A stretch of 64,000 bases of DNA from contig NZ_JADQBY010000002.1 of NCBI RefSeq assembly GCF_016278385.1, positions 73,097 through 137,096 of the forward strand. The letters are read 5' to 3'. The notes beneath the pieces are model-generated. The model made no database searches. It was given only the letters and a program-made list of their open reading frames with translations, and was not told the DNA's origin. The number at the start of each line of letters is the position of its first letter. Position 1 is the first letter of the stretch. Below are positions 1 to 9,363 of the stretch, piece by piece. Source of the stretch: Methanolobus sp. (lineage in GTDB: Archaea > Halobacteriota > Methanosarcinia > Methanosarcinales > Methanosarcinaceae). The position numbers and the translations under genes were made by a program.

Positions 1-645
1 ACTGCCATAGTCAGCATTATCACTGTAACTAAGGGTATCGCCAGTATCAGCATCAATAGCCTCAAGAGTAATGGTGACAGTAGCACCCTCGCTTACAGTA
101 ACTGGGCTGATAGTTGAAAGATCAGGAGCTGAATTTACAGTTATTGAACCACCGTCAACAATACTAGGTGTAGAGGTAAACCCGTCTTCAAGGATAACAA
201 TATCCTCAAGACCAAGGATTGAGGTACCACCACCAACAGCATCAAAAACTACATCGATAACCGGAACCGAGCCGGAATTAGTGAGATTGGGTAAATCCCT
301 GAGTTCTATCGTAATAGCTTCTACAGACCCACCAGTAATTACAGAGTGACCGGATGCAACACTAGTATTTGGTGAAACGCTAATAAATGATACAACATCG
401 GAATCATACACCAGGATCAAATCCATGCCTGTGACGTTAACACTATCCGTAATAGAAATCTCTACTTGTGCACTATCACTCTGACCTATGGGGTCCAGAA
501 CCGAGCTAATAGAAACGGTCTCGGCTGAAGCCGCACTGGCTATGATCATTGGGTTAAAAACCGAAAGAACTATCGAGAGCGATATAAATATTCTAAAATA
601 TTTCAATACTATGTTTTGTTGACTGTTTTTTATGAATGGACGCAT
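1..645 (-). CDS. Secreted cohesin-like surface protein, N-terminal part (runs off left edge)
   Basis: The frame is open from an ATG at 645 to the window edge (215 residues seen, no stop). The first ~35 residues form a signal peptide: a basic start (MRPFIKN), a hydrophobic stretch and an Ala-rich cleavage region ending ASA-ET. Residues ~37-150 read as a beta-rich cohesin-like domain, with valine-alternating strands and a segment like VTGMDLILVYDSDVVSF. A second module starts at about 185 with SEGATVTITLEAIDADTGD, typical of Ig/cadherin-like repeats in archaeal surface proteins. Export and cell-surface location are inferred from the signal peptide. No partner dockerin gene is visible here. The C-terminus and any anchor lie outside the window. 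Confidence is good that it is a real secreted gene, moderate for cohesin. Confidence 0.75.
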   Translation of the reverse strand, partial: MRPFIKNSQQNIVLKYFRIFISLSIVLSVFNPMIIASAASAETVSISSVLDPIGQSDSAQVEISITDSVNVTGMDLILVYDSDVVSFISVSPNTSVASGHSVITGGSVEAITIELRDLPNLTNSGSVPVIDVVFDAVGGGTSILGLEDIVILEDGFTSTPSIVDGGSITVNSAPDLSTISPVTVSEGATVTITLEAIDADTGDTLSYSDNADYGS

Positions 646-986
646 AACCTACCAACCCTTGAACTACTGTTATCTGAGTCCGATTAATTAAATTAACAGC
701 AAGTATACACGCGAGTATACAACTACTCATACTTGCTTGCAGACATACAGCTCTACTACTGATGCCCCCACATTACTCCAATTATCAATATATCATGATA
801 TATTATAAAAGTATTCAATATATGAGGTTTTATAATTTCATATAGATTAATATAGTAATAGATAATATACTAAATCGAGATATATATGGAGATGAATAAC
901 AACATCCGAAATAATCTAAATTCAAAAATTATATCTAGCATGTATATGTTAAACTTGCCATTCAGTGTAATTAGAGATGAAACTTT
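646..986. other. AT-rich divergent intergenic region with two dyad elements
   Basis: This 341-bp gap separates the surface-protein gene (minus) from the chloride channel gene (plus). It holds a large interrupted inverted repeat (698-737) and a perfect 18-bp palindrome at 787-804 (AATATATCATGATATATT). Several TATA-like stretches lie at 800-880 and could serve either gene. No ORF with coding character was seen. A ribosome binding site (GAGATGA, 974-980) precedes the TTG start at 987. Confidence 0.5.
698..737 (-). promoter_or_regulatory. Bulged 14-bp inverted repeat in the leader of the surface-protein gene
   Basis: The outer arms AGCAAGTAT (698-706) and ATACTTGCT (729-737) are perfectly complementary. 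The inner arms GAGTA (713-717) and TACTC (724-728) pair as well. The 3-prime arms are contiguous, while a 6-nt bulge (ACACGC) lies between the 5-prime arms. The element sits 53 bp upstream of the ATG at 645, so it would be in the 5-prime leader or proximal promoter. It could be an RNA hairpin or a protein-binding site; the sequence alone does not decide. Confidence 0.45.
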
Positions 987-2753
987 TTGGATGGAAAAAC
1001 AGTTTTAGGAAAAATCAGGCAAAACCTTTGCCAATGGTTGCAGAACGAATCACTTATATCCAACTCACAGGCACTTGTCATTGGTGTCTTCACTGGCCTA
1101 ACAATCGTCTTTTATGATAGGCTTATCGAATTTAGCAATCATTCTTTTTTCGGATCGCTACCTGGATCTTCAAGACTTCTAGTAATAATAATTCCGGCAT
1201 TGGGCGGACTCCTTGTAGGAATAATAACACATGTCTTCATACACGAAAGACGCTATGACATTGAAGAGGTCATCGAGGCGACCGCTCTTCGTGGCGGCAT
1301 GATGTCACCACGAAAAGCATTCTTAGAAGTCCTTTTGTCCACGATCTCAATCGGCTCCGGAGGATCAGTAGGTAAGGAGGCACCCGTAGTCCTTGCAGGT
1401 GCCGGAGTAGGAGCATGGTTCTCACAGAAATTCAACATACATGGCAACAGGGTCAAGATCCTGATAGGATGCGGTGCTGCAGGAGGTTTTGCAGCTGCAT
1501 TTAATGCACCCCTTGCTGGCGTCGTTTTTGCAGTTGAAGTGATCCTTGGAGAACTTGAGGCAAGTTCTTTCATTCCAATAGTCATAGCAGCTGTCTTTGC
1601 AACAATGGTTTCAAGCACACTATTCAACGTTCAAACTTTTGATGTTTCTACATACGAATTCGTTAATCCATTCTATGAATCATTCCTGTACCTATTCCTG
1701 GGAATACTGGCAGGCATATTATCAGTGATACTATTACGTTCTCTTTTTGCTACACGAAAAATCTTTGATAATATGAAAATACATCCTGCATTGAAACCCG
1801 CTATTGGTGGTCTATTCGTAGGGTTCATAGGCTACTTCTATCCACAAGTATTCGGCGTGGGATACGACGTCATCTCTGGTGCTCTGACCAACGGTCTTGC
1901 ACTTAAGGTCATGTTGATACTTATCTTTTTGAAAATAATAGCATTCTCTTTTACAATGGGTTCAGGAGGGTCAGGCGGCTCTATTGTACCATCACTTTTT
2001 GCAGGTGCAATGCTTGGAGGGGCCTACGGATCAATAGCCCACAGCATGTTCCCGGCAATTACAGCAGAACCCGGAGCATATGCTATGGTAGGCATGGGAG
2101 CAGTATTTGCAGGCACAAGCAGGGCACCACTTGCATCAATACTCATTCTTTTTGAACTGACAAGGGAATACAACATGATACTACCAATAATGCTTGCCTG
2201 TGTAGTAAGCAATGTGGTATCGAGTTCCATCAACAGTGAATCAATATTCACAGAAGGATTACACAGCAGGGGTTTCACAATCAGAAAAGGCAGGGAAGTC
2301 GATATAATGGAATCACTTCTCGTAAGAGATGCAATGAAACAAACCGTTCAGACAGTATCTGAAAACAAAAATGTGGGTGCATTGATCGCTCTCATGCAAT
2401 CAAGCAGGCACGCAGGATTTCCTGTTCTTGATTCAAACGGTAAACTTTGCGGAATGGTCACACTTAAAGATGTAAGGGACAAGGTAGACCATGACGACCT
2501 TGACAAGACAATCAATGAAATATCCAGCAAAAATGTTGAAGTGGCGTATCAGGATGAAAGCCTGAACACCGTACTAAAACGCCTTGCTGCAAAAGATATT
2601 GGAAGACTTCCAGTCGTCTCAAAGACAGACCGGACAAAGCTGCTTGGCATAATTACCCGCAGTGATATCGTGAAACTATACGACAAGAAGATACTCGATA
2701 AAGTACAGAGACTTCAGAGAGAGCAATCTGTACCGGATCCCGAACTAAATTAA
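987..2753 (+). CDS. ClC-family chloride channel with C-terminal CBS pair
   Basis: 588 residues: an N-terminal ClC membrane domain (~1-430) followed by two CBS domains (~445-575). ClC signatures are visible: GSGGSVGKEAP (with the gating glutamate), the helix around FNAPLAGVVFAVEV, the loop GSGGSGGSIVPSL and GMGAVFAGTSRAPLA. At the position of the E. coli ClC internal proton glutamate (second E of IEEM) this protein has V (AVEV), as in channel-type ClCs. That suggests passive Cl- conduction rather than H+/Cl- exchange. The CBS pair probably binds nucleotides and gates transport. In-frame TGA at 978-980 rules out an upstream start; TTG at 987 follows GAGATGA by 6 nt. The gene appears to be monocistronic. 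Confidence 0.88.
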   Translation: MDGKTVLGKIRQNLCQWLQNESLISNSQALVIGVFTGLTIVFYDRLIEFSNHSFFGSLPGSSRLLVIIIPALGGLLVGIITHVFIHERRYDIEEVIEATALRGGMMSPRKAFLEVLLSTISIGSGGSVGKEAPVVLAGAGVGAWFSQKFNIHGNRVKILIGCGAAGGFAAAFNAPLAGVVFAVEVILGELEASSFIPIVIAAVFATMVSSTLFNVQTFDVSTYEFVNPFYESFLYLFLGILAGILSVILLRSLFATRKIFDNMKIHPALKPAIGGLFVGFIGYFYPQVFGVGYDVISGALTNGLALKVMLILIFLKIIAFSFTMGSGGSGGSIVPSLFAGAMLGGAYGSIAHSMFPAITAEPGAYAMVGMGAVFAGTSRAPLASILILFELTREYNMILPIMLACVVSNVVSSSINSESIFTEGLHSRGFTIRKGREVDIMESLLVRDAMKQTVQTVSENKNVGALIALMQSSRHAGFPVLDSNGKLCGMVTLKDVRDKVDHDDLDKTINEISSKNVEVAYQDESLNTVLKRLAAKDIGRLPVVSKTDRTKLLGIITRSDIVKLYDKKILDKVQRLQREQSVPDPELN

Positions 2754-2770
2754 ATCAAAAGAGAGAGTAA

Positions 2771-4054
2771 TTACCCCTGACTCACGATCCTTCCAAGAAA
2801 ATAACCAGGAGTGGTATCGTATATTTGAACACGACATGTTATACCAGGCTGCACTTCACATTCAGGAATAACAACCGGCTTATATGAATCGGTACGTGCC
2901 ATCATACCCTTCTGTTTTGCAGGTTTTGAAAGAAAAACATCAAGTTCCCTGCCTATCATGCCATCTCTTGAATCAAGTTTTACAGTCTCACAAACATCAT
3001 GCAACTCATTTGACCTTTTCACTACTATACGGGAATCTATTTTTCGCAGGTCCCAGGCTTTTGTGTGCGGTCTTGGAGTGAAGCGTGAAATATTGACCTT
3101 TTCAGGTTTGTACTCTTTCACCCATTCAACAGTCTTTTTGAAATCCTTATCCGTTTCACCTGGATAGCCCACAATGATGTCCGTGAAAAGTGTCATGTCA
3201 GGAAAACGAGACCTGAAATTGTCAATAATATTGTTTGCTTCGGATATTGAATGATACCTGTTCATACTGTGCAGAACATCATCTGATGCAGATTGTATCG
3301 GCAGGTGCAGCAACTTATATATTTTCTCACTCTCAAAGGCATCAAGCAGGTCGTCAAGAATTGGCGTCACTGAAAATGGATTCATCATTCCCACCCTTAT
3401 CTTGAACTTCCCGGGAATGCGACATATCATATCCAGCAACTGAGGAAGTAAGATCTCTTTGTCAGTTCCATATTGCCCATTATCTTGTGATGTCAGCCAG
3501 ATCTCACGGCAGCCTTCGTTGACCGCCCTACTGATATCCTCTACTATTTCTTCCGGCTCAAAAGAGCGCAGACTGCCACGGGCAATGGTCACTATACAAT
3601 ACGCACATGAATAATTACATCCCTGAGACAGCTGACATATATGAATATTAGAATTAAAACGGATTCGTGGGACAACCTGGAAACCCTCTGGATCTTCAAG
3701 AAATACTTTTAAGCTACTCTGTGACGAATCAAGGGAATTAAGCATTTGACCCAACCGTGAGATGGAATTAACACCCAATATATGGGCATTGGGATTCTGA
3801 TGCATAATAACATCAAGCTGTACTTCAGGCATGCAACCTGAAACTATGACCGTCGTTCCCTTCTCACCAAATTCCCGAATCTTGTGGAGAATCTTCTGCT
3901 CGGTTGTATACTTCACAGTACAGGTATTGATAACAACTACATCAGCATCTTTCTCAGATACAAGCTCATGTCCACTGTCCCTGACACTTGCCTTCATAAT
4001 CTCAGCCGATGCCTGGCTTGCCGAACAACCGTAAGTTGAGATATGTACTTTCAT
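2771..4054 (-). CDS. tRNA-t6A37 methylthiotransferase (radical SAM, e-MtaB/CDKAL1 type)
   Basis: 427 residues with the three-domain layout of methylthiotransferases. An N-terminal UPF0004 domain has cluster cysteines C10, C45 and C74. The radical SAM core has C146-x3-C150-x2-C153 (GCNYSCAYC). A C-terminal TRAM domain covers about 365-427. The enzyme inserts a methylthio group into t6A at position 37 of ANN-decoding tRNAs, giving ms2t6A; archaeal members group with human CDKAL1. Substrate is assigned from family. Its substrate modification t6A is made by KEOPS, a subunit of which (Cgi121) is encoded two genes upstream on the same strand. A 17-nt gap separates it from glpX, so cotranscription is likely. 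Confidence 0.88.
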   Translation of the reverse strand: MKVHISTYGCSASQASAEIMKASVRDSGHELVSEKDADVVVINTCTVKYTTEQKILHKIREFGEKGTTVIVSGCMPEVQLDVIMHQNPNAHILGVNSISRLGQMLNSLDSSQSSLKVFLEDPEGFQVVPRIRFNSNIHICQLSQGCNYSCAYCIVTIARGSLRSFEPEEIVEDISRAVNEGCREIWLTSQDNGQYGTDKEILLPQLLDMICRIPGKFKIRVGMMNPFSVTPILDDLLDAFESEKIYKLLHLPIQSASDDVLHSMNRYHSISEANNIIDNFRSRFPDMTLFTDIIVGYPGETDKDFKKTVEWVKEYKPEKVNISRFTPRPHTKAWDLRKIDSRIVVKRSNELHDVCETVKLDSRDGMIGRELDVFLSKPAKQKGMMARTDSYKPVVIPECEVQPGITCRVQIYDTTPGYFLGRIVSQG

Positions 4055-4071
4055 TTTAGAGTCAGGAACAA

Positions 4072-5163
4072 TTACACAAACCTGAGAGGAGTTCTTTCCT
4101 TGTCGTTTATGTAAATAGTATCTGTGAACTTGACAACACCTGAACTGCCCATTGTAAGACTGTTAACCCTTGAATCACCCTCACCAAAAAGACTTACGCC
4201 TTTGAGGAGTAAACCAGGAGTCACACCTGTTGCAGAGAAGATTATGTCTTTGCCAGGAGCCAGTCCTTCTGTATCCAGTATGTCATTGATATTCGCTTCA
4301 GTAATACCCATTTTCTCAAGTCTTGGCATTTTCTGTGCCTTTTCCTTTGCAACCTCTTCAGGTGTGCCGCCATTGGCCACTGTTGGAAGCACAAGCCTTG
4401 CAAGGATTTTGCCGCCAAGGATCTTAACAGCTGCTGCAGTAAGCACAGCTTCCCCAGAACCACCTGCACCGAGAACCATATGAATGCCCGAACCACGGAT
4501 CGCAGTTGCTACTCCGGGCATGAGATCGCCATCACTTATCACGTTAACCCTGGCACCTGTTTCCCTGATTTCCTTTATTTTGCCCTTATGTCTTTCCCTG
4601 TCAAGGATAACTACAACAAGCTCATCCACTGTCCTGTTGAGAGCCTTCGCAACTACTCGGAGATTGTGAATTACCGGCGCATCAAGATCTATTTTTTCAC
4701 CAGGATGCTCCCTCTCATACTTTACGACCTCAGAACCGACAACTATCTTGTCCATATATATGTCAGGACCGTGGAACAAGCCGCCCCTCTCTGCCATAGC
4801 CATTACAGAAATTGCACCTGGAGTTCCATCTGCTGCCAGGTTGGTTCCTTCCAGAGGATCTACAGCAATGTCTACTTCAAGGTCACCTTTTCCCGTACCT
4901 ACTTCTTCACCGATAAAAAGCATAGGTGCTTCGTCACGCTCCCCCTCTCCGATCTTGATGATACCTTTCATATTAAGATTGTTCAGCGTTCTGCGCATAG
5001 CTTCCACGGAAACCTTATCTGAATAATCTTTATTACCACGGCCCATCTGATAGGAAGCTGCAATTGCTGCTGCTTCTGTGACATGTAATAATCTGGGCAA
5101 AAGGGAACGCTCAATAGGTCCCGCACACTTAATCATCTCTTCAGCTGTTTTAGGATGAGGCAT
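4072..5163 (-). CDS. glpX: Class II fructose-1,6-bisphosphatase (GlpX)
   Basis: 363 residues from the ATG at 5163, preferred over the ATG at 5172 because AGGAAA is correctly spaced before it. The metal-dependent phosphatase motif DPLEGTNL is present, with the upstream acidic metal ligands in IGEGERDEAPM and the conserved GlpX blocks SVMAMAERGG, GAGGSGEAVLTAAA and FSATGVTPG. The enzyme hydrolyses fructose 1,6-bisphosphate to fructose 6-phosphate in gluconeogenesis. A class I aldolase gene lies at 20 kb. Methanogens often use bifunctional FBPA/ase instead, so GlpX plus a separate aldolase is informative about carbon flow. The family is fairly certain. Confidence 0.9.
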   Translation of the reverse strand: MPHPKTAEEMIKCAGPIERSLLPRLLHVTEAAAIAASYQMGRGNKDYSDKVSVEAMRRTLNNLNMKGIIKIGEGERDEAPMLFIGEEVGTGKGDLEVDIAVDPLEGTNLAADGTPGAISVMAMAERGGLFHGPDIYMDKIVVGSEVVKYEREHPGEKIDLDAPVIHNLRVVAKALNRTVDELVVVILDRERHKGKIKEIRETGARVNVISDGDLMPGVATAIRGSGIHMVLGAGGSGEAVLTAAAVKILGGKILARLVLPTVANGGTPEEVAKEKAQKMPRLEKMGITEANINDILDTEGLAPGKDIIFSATGVTPGLLLKGVSLFGEGDSRVNSLTMGSSGVVKFTDTIYINDKERTPLRFV

Positions 5164-5266
5164 AATTATCATTTCCTGATTTATTTCCTGACTATAAAGG
5201 ATTTAATGACACATGTATTAATGGTTTCTATATTAGAGTTTCGAAGGATGTGATACACTTGCAGAC

Positions 5267-5776
5267 CTACTTTAAAACATCAACCAAAGCTACTCTTTCA
5301 AGAACAAGTGCCGGTATCATATCTTCACCGGCTGCTATTATCTCTTTATTTGTTATCGAGAATTGTTCGATTATCCCTGCTCTTTTAGAATCACTGTATT
5401 CTATAACATGTGCATCTTCAATGATGGATCTTAATTTCTTAACAGAATTATCTAGATTTTCTTTTTCCCCAAGTAGAACAAATACCACATTCATATGTCC
5501 TTCACGGACCCCCATAGAAAATGCTTCTTCAATCTGCCTTTTACCTGAGGCATACCGCATTATCTCTATACCCTTGTCACGTGCCACATTAGAGTTGTTC
5601 TCTATTGCGCGCAGCGCTTTGCTTATAGCAAAAAACACATGCTCCTCCCCGGCTATTCGGTCGGCGTTCATTGCCTGTATTGTAGTATCATGGACAGAAG
5701 ATATAGACCTCACCATATTCAAAAAATCGGGCACCTGTCCTATGTAGACAGATCCACCTGTTATCCTGAATTCCAT
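5267..5776 (-). CDS. cgi121: KEOPS complex subunit Cgi121
   Basis: 169 residues, normal length for archaeal Cgi121. Characteristic segments are NADRIAGEEHVFFAISKA in the first third and the helix YASGKRQIEEAFSMGV in the middle, followed by a VVFVLLGE strand. Cgi121 is the peripheral KEOPS subunit that binds tRNA and the Bud32 kinase, promoting t6A37 synthesis. It lies upstream of glpX and the methylthiotransferase that uses t6A as substrate. The gap of ~100 bp to glpX leaves open whether they share a transcript. No strong ribosome binding site is seen before the ATG. Confidence 0.82.
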   Translation of the reverse strand: MEFRITGGSVYIGQVPDFLNMVRSISSVHDTTIQAMNADRIAGEEHVFFAISKALRAIENNSNVARDKGIEIMRYASGKRQIEEAFSMGVREGHMNVVFVLLGEKENLDNSVKKLRSIIEDAHVIEYSDSKRAGIIEQFSITNKEIIAAGEDMIPALVLERVALVDVLK

Positions 5777-5890
5777 ATACCAAATACGGGATTCCCAGAG
5801 AATAAGTATAACGGTCCTAATATGTTAGCAAATGTGCAACTAGTTAACTATATCACACTAGAAACCAATTAGGATATAAAATGGGGGAGC

Positions 5891-6055
5891 ATGAGCAAAA
5901 TATACGATACCCATAAAGAAAGGAGCTACAAATGTCATAACTGTGGTTATTCCAGAGAAGTTACGATTCCCTGTAATAACTGTGGAGATATGGATGTTTG
6001 TTGCCCTTTCTGCGGTGAAGTAATGATGAAAACATGGCAAGGATATAACGAATAG
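5891..6055 (+). CDS. Small zinc-ribbon protein (54 aa)
   Basis: ATG at 5891 follows GGGGGAG by 3-4 nt and gives 54 residues. Three CxxC knuckles are present: C15-C18 (CHNCG), C28-C31 (CNNCG) and C38-C41 (CPFCG), with an extra C37. This is the pattern of archaeal rubredoxin-like or double zinc-ribbon small proteins, often nucleic-acid or protein interaction modules. It is divergent from cgi121 and ends 273 bp before leuS. No specific function is claimed. Confidence 0.7.
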   Translation: MSKIYDTHKERSYKCHNCGYSREVTIPCNNCGDMDVCCPFCGEVMMKTWQGYNE

Positions 6056-6328
6056 AATATCCATTAAAGCGGCTTTGTCCATAGATATTCACATTTGTTT
6101 TCCGTGTGTTTTATGTAGGTTGTTATTTATTACCACATAAAACACTACTGAATAAGCGATTGATGTATCACCTGAAGCTTGCTTGCTAATATTCTCAATG
6201 TGTTCCGGCACTAAAGGAGACAAGATAACTGCCTTTCAGGATGAATACGGAAACTTAATATTTGACCTGAATGAGTTTATGTAATGAACTTTTGCGGTTA
6301 TTTATGTCCGGTGTGAGAGGTGCTAACA

Positions 6329-9217
6329 ATGGAACAGGATTATGATGCACAAAGAATAGAGAACAAATGGCAAAGCCGTTGGAATGAGAGCAGGATATTC
6401 GAGCCAGAACCTGATGAAAGGGAAAAATACTTTATAACCATCCCTTACCCATATTTAAACGGCAATTTACACGCCGGGCACACAAGAACCTTCACGATCG
6501 GAGATGTCATTGCCAGGCACAAACGGATGCTTGGATACAATGTGCTATACCCTATGGGATTCCACGTAACCGGGACCCCTATAGTAGGACTGGCAGAACT
6601 CATTGAGAGTAAAGATCCGCAAACAATGGATGTTTACTCCCGTCTGCACAGGATTCCTGATGATATCCTTGAAACGCTTACAACTCCTGAGAGAATAGTT
6701 GAGTATTTTAGCGTTGAAGCAGAAAAAGCTATGCGCTCAATTGGTTATTCGATCGACTGGAGACGCAAGTTCACAACTACCGACGATACTTATAAAAAGT
6801 TCATTGAATGGCAGTTCAATCTTCTTCATGACAAAGGGCTTATCGTCAAAGGTGCACACCCTGTTAAATGGTGCCCTAACGACAACAACCCTGTGGAAGA
6901 CCACGACATTCTTCACGGTGAAGAAGCCACGATAGTTGAGTTCACTCTTATTAAATTCCAGTATGATGGAATAATACTCCCATGTGCAACCCTCAGACCT
7001 GAAACAATTTTCGGTGTTACCAACCTCTGGGTGAACCCTGAGATAGAACATGCAAAACTTAAGGTCACAAAGGATGGCCGCGAAGAAATATGGGTGGTAA
7101 GCCAGGAAGCTTACAGGAAGCTGACTTTCACTGACAGGACTGTGGAATTCATAGAGAATGTGCCTGGAAAAGACCTGGTTGGTATCAAAGTCACAAATCC
7201 ACTCTCAGGAAAAGAAGTTATAACACTGCCTGCATCCTTTGTTAAGCCAGGAAACGGCAGTGGCATTGTCATGAGCGTACCGGCACATGCACCTTATGAT
7301 TACCTGGCGCTTAAGGACCTCTATGACAAAGACATGTCAGAATATGGTATTACAGAGGACCTTAGAGACATAAAACTGATATCACTTATACAGGCTAAGG
7401 AATTTGGAGATTTTCCGGCTGTAGAAGCTGTGGAACAGTTTGGTGTTAAAGATCAGAATGATCCAAAGGCTGAAGAAGCCACAAAGATTGTCTACCGCCG
7501 TGAGTTCCATGGTGGTGTTCTGAAAGAGAATACAGGCAAATATGCAGGTGTTGCCGTTTCTAAAATCAAGGACATACTTACACGAGACCTGATAGAAGAA
7601 GGCATCGGAGAAATATTCTACGAATTCAGTGAACCGGTAGTGTGCCGCTGTGGAACCAAATGTGTTGTAAACATGGTTAAAGGACAATGGTTCCTTAATT
7701 ATTCTGACCCTGCATGGAAAGACAAGGTCTACAAATGCATAGAAGGTATGGACATTATCCCTGAAGAGATCAGGGTCGAATTCAACAACAAGGTAGACTG
7801 GCTGAAAGATAAGGCATGTGCCAGGAAAAAAGGACTTGGTACCAGACTTCCGTTCGATACTAACTGGCTTATTGAGTCACTTGGTGATTCGACAATTTAC
7901 ATGTCATACTACATCACTAACAAATTCTTTGCACAGGGTATCGACGTCGACCAGTTAAAACCATCACTCTTTGATTATGTGCTTCTCGGAAAAGGTTCAG
8001 TTCAACAGACAGCAATTGATACAGGACTTCCGGAAACACTTATTGCAAACATTAAATCAGATTTTGACTACTGGTATCCTGTTGACCTGAGATCATCAGG
8101 AAAGGACCTTGTGCCAAACCACCTGTTGTTCTTCCTGTTCCACCACGTTGCAATATTTGAAGAGGACAAATGGCCGCGCGCTCTTGCAGTAAACGGATTC
8201 GTTTCCCTTGAAGGCCAGAAGATGAGCAAGTCCAAGGGTCCGATACTTACCCTCAGGGAAGCTGTTGACACCTACGGTGCCGATGTATCCCGTATGTATA
8301 TTCTCTCCAGCGCAGAGCAGACACAAGATGCAGACTGGAGAAACATTGACGTTGAAAGCTCAAAAAAGCAGGTTGAAAGGTTCTACAAACTCGCAAAGGA
8401 GATCATTGATTCGGGTGCTACATCCGGAATTGAAGCTGAACTCAAGCTCATTGACCGCTGGATGCTCAGCAGACTTCAGCAGTGTGTTAGGGAAACAAAC
8501 AATGAGATGACATCCATCAGGACAAGAAGTTCACTCCAGAACGCATTCTTCCTGCTCTACAATGATGTAAAATGGTACCAACGCAGAGGTGGAACCGCAC
8601 TTCTCTACGATGTACTTGATGTATGGGTACGCCTGATGGCCCCATTCACGCCCCACATTTGTGAGGAGATATGGTCTGAAATGGGCCATGGTGAAGGAGA
8701 TTTTGTCTCTCAGGCAGCATACCCTATATTCTGCCCCAGATTCGTAGACAATGATGCTGAGCTTGCAGAAGAACTGATGTGTAGCACGCTTTCAGACATT
8801 GAGGAAATCATTAAGGTCACGAAGATAAAACCGAAGATGGTAGTCCTCTACACTGCTCCTGACTGGAAGAGCAAAGCATTCAGGATGGCACTTGAGATGA
8901 AGAATGAAGAGGACCTTAATCCAGGTAAGCTCATCAAGACACTTATGTCCGATCCTGAGAACCGCAAGTATGGAAAAGAAATTCCAAAATATATTCAGAA
9001 GCTTGTACCTGACGTATCCAGCATGAAAACTGAAAGGTTCGAAATGCTGCTTGGAATGACACTGGATGAGATGACAATACTCAAAGAGAATATAGGCTGC
9101 CTTTCAAATGAGATAGGCTGCCCAATACAGGTTTATACTGCCGATAATCCGGAGTATGACCCGGAGAGCAAGTCAAGGTTTGCGGCTCCGCTCAGACCTG
9201 CCATATATCTCGAGTAA
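6329..9217 (+). CDS. leuS: Leucyl-tRNA synthetase
   Basis: 962 residues from the ATG at 6329, chosen over the GTG at 6320 because GAGGTG (6316-6321) sits 7 nt upstream. The class I signature HIGH appears as HAGH in YLNGNLHAGHTRTF, and the KMSKS loop as KMSKSKG. Between them lies the large CP1 editing domain, including a GIVMSVPAHAPYD stretch. An all-helical anticodon-binding domain and an archaeal C-terminal extension complete the protein. It charges tRNA-Leu with leucine in the cytoplasm. Length and block order are those of the archaeal/eukaryotic LeuRS type. It is followed directly by a terminator hairpin, so it is probably monocistronic. Confidence 0.97.
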   Translation: MEQDYDAQRIENKWQSRWNESRIFEPEPDEREKYFITIPYPYLNGNLHAGHTRTFTIGDVIARHKRMLGYNVLYPMGFHVTGTPIVGLAELIESKDPQTMDVYSRLHRIPDDILETLTTPERIVEYFSVEAEKAMRSIGYSIDWRRKFTTTDDTYKKFIEWQFNLLHDKGLIVKGAHPVKWCPNDNNPVEDHDILHGEEATIVEFTLIKFQYDGIILPCATLRPETIFGVTNLWVNPEIEHAKLKVTKDGREEIWVVSQEAYRKLTFTDRTVEFIENVPGKDLVGIKVTNPLSGKEVITLPASFVKPGNGSGIVMSVPAHAPYDYLALKDLYDKDMSEYGITEDLRDIKLISLIQAKEFGDFPAVEAVEQFGVKDQNDPKAEEATKIVYRREFHGGVLKENTGKYAGVAVSKIKDILTRDLIEEGIGEIFYEFSEPVVCRCGTKCVVNMVKGQWFLNYSDPAWKDKVYKCIEGMDIIPEEIRVEFNNKVDWLKDKACARKKGLGTRLPFDTNWLIESLGDSTIYMSYYITNKFFAQGIDVDQLKPSLFDYVLLGKGSVQQTAIDTGLPETLIANIKSDFDYWYPVDLRSSGKDLVPNHLLFFLFHHVAIFEEDKWPRALAVNGFVSLEGQKMSKSKGPILTLREAVDTYGADVSRMYILSSAEQTQDADWRNIDVESSKKQVERFYKLAKEIIDSGATSGIEAELKLIDRWMLSRLQQCVRETNNEMTSIRTRSSLQNAFFLLYNDVKWYQRRGGTALLYDVLDVWVRLMAPFTPHICEEIWSEMGHGEGDFVSQAAYPIFCPRFVDNDAELAEELMCSTLSDIEEIIKVTKIKPKMVVLYTAPDWKSKAFRMALEMKNEEDLNPGKLIKTLMSDPENRKYGKEIPKYIQKLVPDVSSMKTERFEMLLGMTLDEMTILKENIGCLSNEIGCPIQVYTADNPEYDPESKSRFAAPLRPAIYLE

Positions 9218-9225
9218 TTAATATT

Positions 9226-9251
9226 GCTGGCACCTGAAGCCAGCCTTTTTT
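9226..9251 (+). terminator. Hairpin plus T-run after leuS
   Basis: GCTGGC (9226-9231) and GCCAGC (9239-9244) form a 6-bp GC-rich stem around a 7-nt loop. A C and six T residues follow. It lies 9 nt beyond the leuS stop. Confidence 0.75.
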
Positions 9252-9363
9252 CCATTGTTGCATATTACCCCTGCATATAAACAAATTTGTTACGATAAAT
9301 ATAAATTAGTAGCGAATAAAATAGAATAGAACTAATGCATATTGAATTAATGGAAGAATCATA

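Noticed and set aside
4480-5022. 180-codon plus-strand ORF opposite glpX
   Set aside because: It is antisense to a clear enzyme gene, has no ribosome binding site and no family-like sequence. It is a shadow of the glpX codon pattern.
6156-6284. Open stretch upstream of leuS, including a 28-codon ORF from ATG 6198 (MCSGTKGDKITAFQDEYGNL...)
   Set aside because: The composition looks protein-like, but there is no ribosome binding site and no recognisable family. It could be a gene remnant; evidence is too thin for a call.
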